Assembly (NCBI GenBank): GCA_004123355.1
Contig: SCHM01000004.1
Coordinates: 2,760,316 to 2,824,315 of the forward strand
Source: Amphirosellinia nigrospora
Lineage: Eukaryota > Ascomycota > Sordariomycetes > Xylariales > Xylariaceae
Direction: 5' to 3'
DNA: 64,000 nucleotides
The position numbers were made by a program, and so were the translations under genes. The notes beneath the pieces were generated by a model that saw nothing but the letters and a program-made list of their open reading frames with translations, had not been told where the DNA came from and did not search any database. The first letter of the stretch is position 1; every line of letters starts with the position of its first letter. Below are positions 47,735 through 59,514 of this stretch, one piece after another.

Positions 47735-48352
47735 GTGTTATGCCACAACCACGACTCTGAAAGCAATATGCTAGGTAGATGATTTGCCGCCTGGTGTTAA
47801 CATAAGATTAGAATATGAGCTTATGAGCGTTATGAGCTACGCCTAAACTGATGTCACGAAATCACTTGGTGCGCCGTTATTGTGATAAGGGCTTGGATAA
47901 GGGGTTTGTATGGAGGTTTGCATCTCGATGGTATCAATAACATAACTCTAGGTGGAGGTTTTACTAGAGCGTCCCCTGATAAAATGTTACGATTTCATCG
48001 CGTCAGGGCTGCACGATAGACATTCAATACATTACGATGTGCCGCTTCGGCACTGGTGGAGGTGTAGTATGGGCTCCTCTAGGTGAAATTACCGACATGG
48101 ATTCGTCAATTCGTATTAGCGGGGACGGCTATTCTATATCTAGAGCACACTTCAGGGCACTTGGTTTGTATTTGTAGGTAGGAACTAGTATGGTGAACAC
48201 ACAGAGGGGGTAAATGAGTGTGTATTACAACTCGACCAGCGAGTGCCTAGCCAGCTGTGACTAAAGTGTAGGGGAAGAAGGTAAGTCCAAATGGTGCCCC
48301 GAGCCCCAGCAATATGCCCTTATACCCTACCTAAGCTTCCGTTTGTAGACCC

Positions 48353-48634
48353 CACAATTGGGAGAGCGTGAGCGTGGTACAGGCTAGTTTTCGATTGGTA
48401 GTCGCGGCTTTTACGAGTCGTATACGCCTTGTAAAAGCCTCGAACATTAGCCTGCACCTGCCCAAACTAACTAAAAAGGAGAAATAAACACAAATAACTG
48501 ACTAACGAACGAACGAACGAACTAATAAAATCAGGGTGGCGGGTGGGAAACGAAAACGGGCTTTAGTGCACCGAAAAGTGTGATGTAGATGGTAGGGCTG
48601 CGTGGGGGGCCCTGTAGGCCTGCAGAACCACTTA
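48353..48634 (+). repeat. Dispersed foldback repeat, copy B
   Basis: The second copy of the unit at 36191-36485. Outer arms are GGTACAGGCTAGTTTTCGA (48376-48394) and TCGAACATTAGCCTGCACC (48440-48458). An inner perfect 9-bp pair GGCTTTTAC/GTAAAAGCC extends the stem. A (CGAA)n run follows around 48505-48520. The copy ends about 40 bp past the stop of the leftward HET gene. Confidence 0.75.
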
Positions 48635-48676
48635 CAGGTGGGAAGGTGTACCAACCCCACTTAATTCAATTCATAC

Positions 48677-51672
48677 TTAGATAATCTGGAAGTGATGAAC
48701 GGGAGTTGAGCTGATAAGGGTTCGCATATCCTCTATATTGTGTAACAGTTTGTCGTTGACGACTGCACGGGCAACAATCTGGTGCTGTTGCTCGTTGTCT
48801 GACATGTTGTTATCGTGTTCCATCTCTCTGAGGATAAGATAGATGGGTGAACCGTGTAGCCATGTGAGGAAGTCGCCGGGCTTGATGGACTCTGTAGCAA
48901 TCCCACCAGACCCTTTTTGGTGATAAAGATTGGTTTCCCAGCAAGCTCTTTGTTTCGAATACTGCAAATCTTGTCACGATATGCTTCCTGTGGTACCCTA
49001 TCTGTCATTGAGAAAAAATGGACTAGAGATATAAGCCCGGCCGGTTCATCGCCAAACTCAGTTGTAACAGGAAGGTCGAGCAATGACTCGCGAGCATTAA
49101 ATATCTGGACCGCTAGTGATACTAGTGCTACGAAAGGTGTGCATAGAGTTGTATTGCTGAAATTTGGCACCAGAGCAACTCGATGGATTTGGTCTATGCA
49201 GCGTCCTGTGCAGAAGAAGATGTTTGGAGTGCAGAAGTGCACAGCATCCTCGTCATACTCAATTTCAGGAACCGAATTTTTACTTTCGCAAATGAAGCCG
49301 TCGAGTGAAACCTTGTCTGTCGCTTCTGTAGCTGACCCGCTCCCACGAAAGGGGGCATCGGTGTATGTGAAGTCAAGAACCCAAGAAGGTCCGGTCGGTT
49401 CTTCTCTGCTCGATGGGGCTTCAAACCAAAATTTAAAATGTCCCATCAAATACATGGATCGTGTAGAATTGTAATGTCGAGCTGTCACTCTTCTAAACAC
49501 AGCCTCGCAGTGTTCTTCATAGTCCACGTTTATGAGGCGCCCCATACATCCATGGAGAAGGGATTGCAAGGCGAAGACCTTATCCCTGGGATCAGTGGCT
49601 CGATAGGATTCTGCCATCGCTAACAGAACCGTTAACGATTTCACAGTGGAATTGCGTTCACTTTCCAGACCACGACGGTAATGGAGTAGAAGCGGCCCTC
49701 GACTCAGCGGACCAAACTGAGATCCGGCGATTCTAGATACAGCCTGGTATAGTTCTTCAATCGTTAGTCAAAAGTTAGCGTAAGTTATCTTGTAATGTAA
49801 ATTGTAGAAACGACGAAAGGAAAAGAATGAAAACCGCTTACCAGACCCTAGTTTATCACGTAAATTTTTAATTTGTACGTCGAGATGCGGGTCCCGAGAT
49901 GACAGTCTCGCGGAAATATTCATGGCAGCTGTGAAGTCATTGAACGAGAAAGTGTGACCCCGGAAGAGGAATGTTGGCGCACTTGGAGGGCATGCGCATT
50001 CTTGAATTGTCCATATTCTTTCCCACCATGAGTGCAAAGTGACAAGAGCTGCGCAGCGCATGAGCATGACGTAGAGAACCGTTTGTTTCTTACTCCATGT
50101 ATCCTCTATAGAGTGCTTCAGACATTCTTTCAAGATCTCAGCGAGGTCATATTGATCGACATCAATTTCTCCGAGCCCTGCTGGAAAGGGGGCATACCAA
50201 CCCTCCATATTGAATGATTCATTATCTTGTCTTTGATTATCCGGTAGATCCTCAGTACGTTCGCTCGTTACGTGGCTACCACTTAGCCAGATCACCGTAT
50301 CCTTAGCTCTTGAGTAGATCTCTCTCATAAGTCGAACTTGGCCAGTTTTCTCAATAGGATCTGATTGATTGATGCACACCGCATCGACCCATATCTCCCT
50401 AGGAGTGTCTGAGCGTCGGAGGTCTTTGAGAGCTCCGGAAAGATTTTTTGTGACTTCTAAACCTGTTTTGTCAACCAGAATCTTCTCCGGAGATTTATCC
50501 CGACCCCACACGTACGAGAGGGCCTCTGGAATGTCATCGCAATATATATTGCGCACGGATAGCTCGCATTCGATGCGGTCCCCCAAAGACCAGGGAGGAT
50601 TTTGAGGATTCGGACTTCGCCAATCTTGGAATTGAGGCGGGTAGGATAGGGGTAGCTCGCCTCAGATTCATTATCCGGCCGGGGCTTTGGGGCTATTTGT
50701 ATTGCAGGCTGCGGTTTTGAGAGTTTGGACTTTTCATACAAACTGCGCAAGATTTCTAAGTTTGCGATCAAATTGCGTTGGTCGATGGTTTCTCCACTGT
50801 GAGATCTTGCCGGAATACATTGAGCATCTCGTAAATTGTCGTGTGAATGATTTCATAAAGAGCAGTCCTTAAGCCAACTGCATCCGCTGGATCGGCCTCC
50901 CCCAACGATATGCAGGTTGTGAGCAATTCGCTTAACTTATCCATTGCGACAGAATCTTCGACATTGGTTGGGTCGGAAGCGATTATCAAGTCTACCCTCT
51001 TATGAAGATCGTGGAGGCCACGATTTCCGTTGAGAAATTCTTCAAGTGCTAATTGTATGAAGGAGAATCGCTCGTCTCTGTCGCAAAGTCCTTGAAGGAT
51101 GGACTGAATCTCGTTTGTGATAGCAGAAATTTCATCCACGTCGGGTTTTAGTGATTGTAATTTGCCCTTATTTTCGGGTACATAAGCCGCCACATATTGA
51201 GTGAAGTCTGAGGAAAGCTAACAGCTGAGCCTTCGTGATGTTCATCATTTATGGATTGACGAAGATTGTCTCTTAGATGCTGTTTGTACTGATTTCCACT
51301 ATTTGTTTACAGTCATTGACGAGATCTTCGTTTTTTTCGATCTGTTGTTTGATGAGAGTATAGCGCAGGTCTGCATGGCCTGATCACGTGGAGGTCGAGG
51401 GACATCATCGGGGAGAGTCTCATTAAAATCTTCCAGAAGTGTTTGAAGGACTTCATCGGGCAGAAACTTATGTGACTCTTCCACTAGATCTTTCACAGAT
51501 TCATCAAAGACTGATTGCGTCATCTCATTGAGGCGCCTGGTGAAGTTGAATGGATTGAGGTAATTCTTCAACATTACCGGATGACCGCCTTCGAGTCGCC
51601 GAGGAATATCCACTGGCAAAGGCCTCCCCAAATTATTGATGATCGACCGAAATGGCTCTGGATCTCATCCAT
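48677..51672 (-). CDS. HET (heterokaryon incompatibility) domain protein with long helical N-terminus
   Basis: HET domains drive cell death after fusion of unlike fungal cells, and are also parts of NLR-type sensors. From the ATG at 51672, about 340 residues of mainly helical sequence of unknown type come first ('LVEESHKFLPDEVLQTLLED', 'DEISAITNEIQSILQGLCDR'). The HET domain follows (about 50630-49900), with 'IPEALSYVWG', 'IWVDAVCINQSD', 'MREIYSRAKDTVIWLSG' and 'WWERIWTIQECA'. An 87-nt intron (49755-49841) joins 'GSE' to 'LYQAVSR'. The C-terminal half has 'YRATDPRDKVFALQSLL' and the usual end 'GKPIFITKKG..GGIATESIKPGDFLTWLHGSP', to 48677. Shifts at 51658, about 51250, 50789-50791 (AAA), 50580-50584 (GGGGG) and 48911-48913 (GGG on the coding strand) are each cured by one base. 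The start in particular depends on this repair. Confidence 0.85.
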
Positions 51673-53889
51673 CTCGAGTTGAGTCCTGGAACAATTATCA
51701 GACGTGGTTTGGAACGAACAGGGGTATTTTGAAAAACGGCGGATGATGAAGCTGGATCCGAAATATCGAAAGAAATTGAAAGGGACAGGGAAAACTGATA
51801 CATATATAATTATACTGTGCCTTGTGCCTAATGTTGGTGGAATCTACTAGACAGCTTCCGTGAGGGTAGCTTAGCTTCAATGCCTGCAGTCCACACCAAA
51901 CAATTTGAAGTGACATTCGGGCCGGGGGCGATAAACGAACAGCCCTCGAATTCTTATCCGGAGTACTGGAGGGACAAGGCCCTCTGGTGGCTAGCTGCAA
52001 CTTGATGAGTGGCGTCTCCTGCACCAACCGGGTTGACTGGCAATAGTAACTAGACTTCATAAGCCATGTGTTATTGCTGGATAATAATGGTAGTCAGGCT
52101 GTGCTTATACCCATGATCAAGAAACATTACGGCGTAAAGATATGATGGGAGAGCCGAAAATGCGAAATGTGCAATCGCATATCCAATCGGACGACAGAAT
52201 ACCTTGATGCCTGCAGGATGCCGCTCAACTATCAGACGTTCTATCACAACCAAATACTGGGAAAGCGTTGCTGGCTGCGCTACTACGGTTACCCTCCATT
52301 GGCGGCACTGCAACCTCTGCCTGCAGTAATTTGGCAATTGAATAGGCAATTCATGAGTCCTGCCTACTTGTCAGGAATGTGCCGAAATGCACTTGGCCAT
52401 AAGCTGACACCTCATGAAATGTTCCCAGGGCTTAACCTTTGAAATCTTCACAGTGTCAACGATGACCTTGTGCCTCTATTTGATTGTCTTTCCACAAGGA
52501 CGTTGTACACAAAAGAGAAAATACGAATTTGTCTAGGAGGCTGAACAAGCTAATGTTTCTCCGTTGTGATTTATGGCCTACATTGAGACTGTTGCCTGCG
52601 GCTGGAAATTGAGCATGGATGCGGTCGATAATGGATGGTGGCTGGATTGAATGCTAGATCGTGACACAACATTTATACTGTAATTTTTTATTCGTCCGTG
52701 CAGCTCCAATTAATTTCAAGGCGCCGGTCTCAAGTTATTCCCGGGTCCCTAAATGTCAACCGGCTGCAGAAGGGGTCCTATTCCCGTTCGCCGTTGGTTG
52801 CATATCTCTGCCACCCCCTTGATCGAAAAGTCGTCAACATCAAGCGCCGGTTTTATAAACACCGCCTCGTAGAATGTAATAACTGGACTCCACTATTTCA
52901 TATCGTCCTTCGACGCGAATACGACGAGAAAGTGCCATTTCTTCGTCGACTGGCAGGGACTCGCAAGGTAGGGTGTAGACATCTGTTGTTGCACGGAGAA
53001 CCAGTGAAGCCATCTCCGTGGGCTCTATGTGACTATGTGACGAAATACAGATAGCTCTTTGCCTAGTCTGATCCTCATGCCTAGATCCCTGTTCCTGCAT
53101 CAGCCTTGCGATGTTGCCAAATTTGGGAGCGGAAAAGGGGATAGAAGTTAATGGAGCGTATAACTTCTCCAAGACAGCTTTGCGCAATTTGCCTTCCATG
53201 GGTATCTCTTTGAATGTGTCCGGTTTGGCTGAGCCTATCAAAATGCTTACCGACGCCCTAAAGATGGCTCGATGATGCGGGCTCGCTTGCCACCTCAAAG
53301 TGAAAACTGCCGGAGCTTCTGACTATTATAGGCCACGTTTTCCTCAGCGCCCAAACTTTAAAATTTATTAAAATTCTTCTAAGGTTGTAAGTAGTCGCCC
53401 TGCCTAAGACCCGGGCCACGCCACGCCCCCACTGTATTAGGGATTCACCACCCAAGTTACGGATCTGCAGGCTCTGGTGGCTGTGCCCACCCCACCCCAC
53501 CAATCTTGGCAATTGCCTGCAGAGTAGATTTAGCTAGCTTCCTTCTTTCCTTCCCCATTTGTAGATTTCATCTGCAACATACCACATATGTTAGAGCCCT
53601 GCTTTCGAGAGTGTGTTAAGTGTAACAATTATTTAAAATGAAGTATTATTTTACATGGTTGCTATCTACCTAGTACACTTTGACAGGGGTCCCCACTGCA
53701 GAGTGGGACCTTGTTATGTAGATTAGATAAGGTCTTCCTCATCACCTTATGCAGACTTAATACCACACACCAGGTACTACCTTAGTAAAGCTTCCTGCTG
53801 ATTTTTTTTGCTTATCATTTTATGTGACCCACAGTATGCATCTTGTTGCGGGGTAATAAGCCACCTCCCGCGTCAATCGGCGCGAGGTG
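51673..53889. other. Divergent spacer between HET and pseudokinase genes
   Basis: No gene is firmly supported. A 152-codon frame on the minus strand (52840-53298) and an 84-codon one (53258-53512) overlap, but show no motif or clear splice sites. Both promoters of the flanking divergent genes must lie here. Confidence 0.45.
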
Positions 53890-56443
53890 ATGGTAAAAAT
53901 TAAGGTTGCAGCAACTGTGAGAGATCACAGCTGATCAGATTAAACAGCTTCAGCCGACCTAGTTGCACCGGCAGACGGCCGTTCAGTCCGGGATTCTCCA
54001 AATTTCACTCCACAGCCTGACCCTGCCGGTGGACGCCGAGGCCGCCGAGGCCGCCGGCCTGGACAATTTCGCCGAGGACGATGTACGCAAGGGGCTGCTC
54101 CCTTATGTCATCTTCGAATACGAAAAGTGTCAAGTTTCGATCGAAGCGTTTCACGGACCAATAAGGCCACGTAGAAACACAAACGTATCGTGGATAAGCC
54201 AAAGGCAGGATTGGTTTGGGTTTAATGTGTCGACCCAATCTAAATTGCATATACCTAATCATCAAGAAACACAATACCTCGGGCACAGAACAACTCGTAA
54301 CCATAGGCTCCACCATGCTTAGCTCCTTCATTGAATCGTCCCTTCAGCTCAGCAGGTGGTGGACCTCCAAAATGGTCAGGAAGTATAAGCCTAAGCGTTT
54401 TTTACACCGAGAAAGATGTTCCCCTCTAGAGGATAGTCGGGAATGGTGGTCAGTATCTCAACGGATCGGTGCCACTGACCTCTTGCATGTGGAAAAGAAA
54501 GACATTGGTCAAAAATACGCGATGAAGCTCATCGAGAATACGATGTTGCTGCTAAGTTTGAGATTGCGCACCCTTTCATCGCACCACTCCAGTTGTCATT
54601 TCGAGCGCCAGGCAGGCTAAGCCTCCTTTCACCACTGGCTTGTCGAGGATACCTCTTTTCCCATCTCCAGAAAAACCGCCGATTCAATGTTGATATGTCC
54701 AGATTGTACGCCGCTGAATTGGTGTGCGTGATTGAATGTCTGCACGATCACGGAATTGAATTCGCTTCTCTGAGGCCAGAGCATATCCTTGTTGATGCCT
54801 TTGGCCATATCACCGTTTGCAGACCCGACCTTTTCGTATTAGATCCGCAGAAAAGAGGGCATATCCTGCCTGGTACGCCTGAGATTGCTGCGCCCGAGCT
54901 TTTGCTTGGTCAACAGCCCTCTCCAAAATGGACTGGTGGTCACTGGGAATATTTCTATATGAGATTTGACCGGTTTGTTGCCCTTTTATCATAGCGATCC
55001 CGAGGAACAGCGGCACAGAATCATCAATCAAAAGTTAACCATCGGGACATCAGTCTCATCAGACGCTGCAGACATTTTGATGAAGCTTCTCGAAAAGGAC
55101 TACACGAACGCCTTGGAGCAAATGGTGCTTCCGAAGTGAAAGCGCATCCATTTTTCCAAGATGTGCATTGGGATGGGCTGCTCCAACGAAAGTGCGTAGC
55201 ATACTTTGAACCTTGCCATACCAATATGCCATTTCAGAGCTTAGACATGCCTCAGAAGGGCCTCGAGACAAAAAAGCGATGTCAAGTCGCAGGGATTATA
55301 TACGAACAAGTAGTCTTTGGTGATTATAAATGGTGGAGACCGCAAGAGCCGGTCTGGGATAAGACAAACAACACGACGATCATGGCCGAAGAAACGGACG
55401 ACGACTGGGAAATAGCGTGGAATCCAGCGTCCAGGCGATTCTATTGTCACAATCGTACTACTAAGGAAACGCGCCTACTCAATCAGCCCTGACGACCGAA
55501 ACCCCTTGCCGTCCCAGACGAAGTCAGTTGTTTTACCAGCGTGCTATTCCAAGCGACGCCAGAGAAGGTCTGCACTTGCAACTGCTCTCAAATGTGGATA
55601 TAGTGCCCGTGTGATGAACAACTTCTCGAATACCCCATGGAGTTGAATACTGGGGCCCTTGAGTATGACTACGCGGGGATGTGAGCCTTATAGCGGACGA
55701 AATAGATGGCGTGGGAGTCATGGGATACTGTCAGCATCCGGTGTTGCTGACCGTTGGAATGGCCGTGGAGCACGGAAATGTCGACTCGTAAATATATTCT
55801 TGGAAAGGGCGCCGATGCTAACTATACCATCGATGTGGGCGAGGGACCTTCCCTCCTCAAAGCAGTCAGGAGAGGCAATCGGCGGCTGGTAGATATCCTG
55901 GCGAAGAGGACAAACCGGCTCTCGTCGACTCGAGCTCTCTGTTTGGCAGTCAAGCTACGAGACATGACAACGGTCAGGATGCTACTCTCGGCCGGTGTCC
56001 CCGGCGACTTCGATCGGGCAGATGCAGCGGGCTCCACGTCTGCTATGCATAGTCTCTGCTTTACCAACCCACTCGCTATCGCAGCCAAGATAGGCGATAT
56101 AGATCTGGTTCGCTTATTGCTAGCGCACGGCGCCGATGCTAACGCTGACTACCATGAGATGGAAAATTGGACAAGAGAATACACTGACAGGGTAGAGACT
56201 ACACCAGTTCACTTCCGGTGCGGGAGGCCCATACAGGTAGCGATGGAGATGGGGCATGTAGACATCGTCAAGTTGCTGATTGAAGAGGGTGGCGCAGATA
56301 TCTGGCTGCCGCACACGGTCTCGCGGTTCTCATGTCATGCTTGTCCGATTGTACCGCGAAACGTCTATGTCAGGGTGACAACAGAACTCGAAGAAGTTGC
56401 GGCAACCGTCCGATTGTCACCACGCGAATCGAGAAACACATAA
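53890..56443 (+). CDS. C2 - AGC pseudokinase - WW - ankyrin repeat protein (frameshifted)
   Basis: Domain order by motif: a C2-like head ('GILQISLHSLTLPVD', 'PYVIFEYEKCQVSIEAFHG', 'HNTSGTEQLVTIGSTMLS'), an AGC-type kinase fold from about 54455, a WW-like module ('DDDWEIAWNPASRRFYCHN', about 55400-55460), then ankyrin repeats ('LGKGADANYTI', 'GDIDLVRLLLAHGADANAD', 'GHVDIVKLLIEEGGADIW'). The kinase keeps the beta-3 Lys ('KYAMKLI') and 'GTPEIAAPELLLGQ', but the catalytic loop reads 'HGIEFASLRPEHILVDAFGH' (HRD Asp replaced by Ser, Asn by His) and DFG is replaced by 'CRPDL'. It should not phosphorylate. The ATG at 53890 opens 'MVKIKVAATVRDHS', after which one base and a TAG at 53960 interrupt. Further shifts at 54965-54967 (TTT), about 55110, 55680 and 55790 are homopolymer-type. 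The AGC tail 'EVKAHPFFQDVHWDGLLQRK' is normal. Confidence 0.72.
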
Positions 56444-56952
56444 CGGATTACAGTTCGACCTATATTACCTGCTAAACTATTTGCTCGGCGTCAGCGGAGT
56501 GTACATCAAAAAAGGACTTCTATAACGACCCAGGTTTACCTGAAACCAATTCAAGGGAAATTGCGCAATAGCATTAATTTCTTGTTGTTTCCTTGGGCCA
56601 AAGAACGTCCAATCTACAGTATTAAGTCGTGTGTAGACACGAATATGCTTGATTTCCAGTTTTAACCACCTGGCCGTTTCATCAAAATACCACGTCGTAA
56701 GGACCCATACTAATTTTCCAACGACGACCGCTCGGCAAACTACATTGACAAGTCACATCAACTAACTACCTAGTGGTACTATTATGCTTATACATAAAAA
56801 AACTAGCGTGGTATAATCGTGCTAACTTTGAGATCCGGAGGGGATCTCGGTAGCTGTGTAGCGCTGCCTTGCATGGGTTGAGAACTAGGACTACCAAAGT
56901 ATTATCCATCACCCCTGATAGGGGTGGGGTCTCTTGGGCGCCCCTTGCCTGT

Positions 56953-56998
56953 CATCCCAACCTAACCTAGTGTATGGGTTAGGTATTCTCTTGGGATG
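56953..56998. repeat. Interrupted inverted repeat
   Basis: CATCCCAA + CCTAACC (56953-56967) pairs with GGTTAGG (56977-56983) + TTGGGATG (56991-56998). There is a 9-nt loop and a 7-nt bulge in the right arm. All fifteen arm bases pair. Confidence 0.7.
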
Positions 56999-57141
56999 TG
57001 TCTATAATTGGTGCCACTCAGCAAGGTCTTAGCAGCGCTGTCCTATAAAAGGAGTATTTTCCACACAGATCCACTGCCACCTTTACTACACTCTACTCTG
57101 TAGTCATGACAGTCAGTAACATCGTTTCTAATGTTCTCACT

Positions 57142-57414
57142 CTAGTTATCAGTATGAGAAGGTTTGATCTCTAAAGAACATAACTTGAAGTTAGCTACGG
57201 AAAATAGGCAAGAGTTTGGAGCTGTTAGACGCAATAAAACTCGCCAGCGAGAATGAAATTGTGACTTAATACCTGACAGACCTTCCTCCTGGCTCTTCCT
57301 CTTACTTTCTTGCTCTCTTTCTTTTTCACTTTTATCGACTCGCGGTTTTCGTAGGCGGAAGGTGAGGCGATCGACAAATCGACAAAGAAACGCCTTGATT
57401 AGCTGATGTCGCAT
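57142..57414 (-). pseudogene. Degenerate relative of the basic protein at 59.3 kb
   Basis: This open frame encodes a Lys/Glu-rich stretch followed by 'SQEEGLSGIKSQFHS', which lines up with 'RQEETLFGIGAQFDS' of the frame at 59314-59507, including the basic run before it. No start context, splice sites or promoter fit, so it looks like an old duplicate fragment. Confidence 0.35.
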
Positions 57415-59313
57415 GGTTGGAACCGATTGTAGCGGCGGTTATTCGCATACTATGACTAATTGTATATCACCATTCAGCGCTCTTTCTTGTGTAATATTCC
57501 CACAAATTGAGTGGCTCATGGGATCATCGCACTGAATCTCGAGTGTCGGGAAGGGGGAGGTCGCGGGCATGTGCGAGGACAAGTGATATCAAAGGGTAGT
57601 AACGCAAGAATTTACGTATTTGAGATGGCACTTTCGAGGACGTAGGGCTTGGAGATGAAATAATCGGAAAGTATAGTTGGTTCTTGTGATAAGGAATAAC
57701 CCAGAGTTACAGAGTCAAAAGCCGAAACACAGACTTCCTTCTGAAGGCAGTGATGAACCGAAATATTTCCAATACCTCTTCAAAGTAGTAATATACTTCG
57801 TATTCGAATACGGGGGAGTATCAGGTCTATCCACTCTCAACACAACTAAGAGACATAATCATGACTTTGAGGTTGAGGTTGGCGCTACTCAACGCTCGCC
57901 TCGCTAATAGATATTACCTCTCGTAATAGGACAGCCCGCCAAGGAGATGCTTGAACGATTTTTGGTTAAGAGACTGTCTAATGCTTTGCTGTTTTATAAA
58001 TTGCCCGAAAGAAGCCCCACACGTTAGGCTACTGAGTTATGAAGAAATGGCGTGGTAAGGGGTTGACCAAGCTTGTATACTCATTGACTTCAATGTAATT
58101 GTCCAGGAGGCCTCGATAAATTCCATACTTGATACAATAGAAAATAGGCCACAGCGCGCTAAAATATGGATTCTAGGAAAGTATAGCTTGGACTTAGCTC
58201 TTCATTGTGCATACACAGCTGTGGGGAAAGAGGCTATTAAACCACGGAGCGCTGCAATATGAACAGCCGCTTCACCTAAAGCTCGCAAAGCACTTTGATT
58301 TAAGTTGTAAAAGCTGCAGTTCCTTTTTGCCTACGGCAGCCTCGGTAATCCTATTTTATCTCCTATTAGATTTCGCCACGCCTCGATATTCCCTACCGTC
58401 TAATCGAATTTAAGAGGGAAAGCAAGCTTTCTAATTATACTAGTTAACTGAGCACACGGGGATAATAGGGAAACAAGACATGTGTCACAGTTCGCACTGC
58501 TGGTACTTCCAGTATTGACTTATTGTTATTGCACAAAGGAGGAAAGAATCCTATCTACCTAATAAATCTAGTTTCGGCTATATATAGTTGTGGTTATAGG
58601 CCCGTGCCCGATATCCACTATATCCGAGGTTATTCCGTAGTATCCCGTGACAACATGCTAAAACCAATGATATTTGTTGCAAAGCAGAATTCTTGGTCAC
58701 TCCTCCAGGGTCATCAGCACAACATCTGGTAGGATGAGAACCGGCATGGCTTCCCACTACGGAAAAATACACGTTAAAATGTCCTATAGATCAACAATGG
58801 AGTCGACACAATTGACGGCTAGGAATTCCCATACTTAACGCTAGAGCGTACGGTTGGCTATGTTCTTCCTGCGGTTCAAGAAACAACTATATGGAGCTCT
58901 TGTGGCGTTTTTCCGACTTATAAGAATATTATTGAAAAAAAAAATACCGAAATAATTAAGTCAAACCAATTGCTTACTTATTACACAAGCTGCGCTATAG
59001 GCGCGGTCGATTGACTTCACGCATGAGGAAGATTGGCTAGTCAAAATGGCAAATTTCAGAAAATAAAACTCTGGCACTATATCACAATACTATCGAAAAT
59101 AAGAACATCGTTAAGTCAAGTACTAAGCCGTCTGTGGTTGGCTATATTTGTGCTAAGATAGTAAAGGGACAAATATTTAGTCCATTACAGAGACTATATC
59201 TAGTTATAGCAAACAAAACATCCTATTAGTAGATATAGTAACGATCAAGCTCTGAGTACAAATAGGTTAGCTTGACTAGGAAGTGATGGAAGACTCAAAA
59301 ATCAGGTACTGAC

Positions 59314-59507
59314 CTGGGAGAATCAAATTGAGCCCCGATACCGAAGAGAGTTTCTTCCTGTCGCTTCTTCTTGTCCTTCTTAGTCATGTCCCTCTTCGAT
59401 TTCTTGGTGGGTTCTCCACTTGTAGAGGACGAGGGCATCGAAATGGCATGGGTCTGATCAGATGATGCTGCGTTCTGGTGGCTGGTTGTTGCGGTGGTAC
59501 TCCACAT
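59314..59507 (-). CDS. First exon of a small basic hypothetical protein
   Basis: From the ATG at 59507, a Ser/Thr-rich start ('MWSTTATTSHQNAASS') leads into a Lys-rich helix ('KKSKRDMTKKDKKKRQEE') and 'TLFGIGAQFDSP'. A good donor (GTCAGT) follows at 59313, so translation probably continues in an exon I cannot identify. A TATA box and CT-rich leader lie upstream on the same strand. The function is unknown; the basic helix could bind nucleic acid or act as a nuclear signal. Confidence 0.4.
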
Positions 59508-59514
59508 GGACAAT

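Larger units (their letters stand above)
56444..59294. other. AT-rich spacer with a hairpin-forming motif and a gene relic
   Basis: No intact gene is visible. Features are an inverted repeat at 56953-56998, a short hairpin CACCCCT-GAT-AGGGGTG at about 56911-56927, a TATAAAA at 57044-57050 followed by a short 22-codon frame from an ATG at 57105, and a relic at 57142-57414 (separate entry). The rest is TA-rich and looks decayed. Confidence 0.5.

Noticed and set aside
52840-53512. Overlapping minus-strand frames of 152 and 84 codons
   Set aside because: They could be two parts of one shifted gene, but I see no family motif or clean intron, so a CDS call is not justified.
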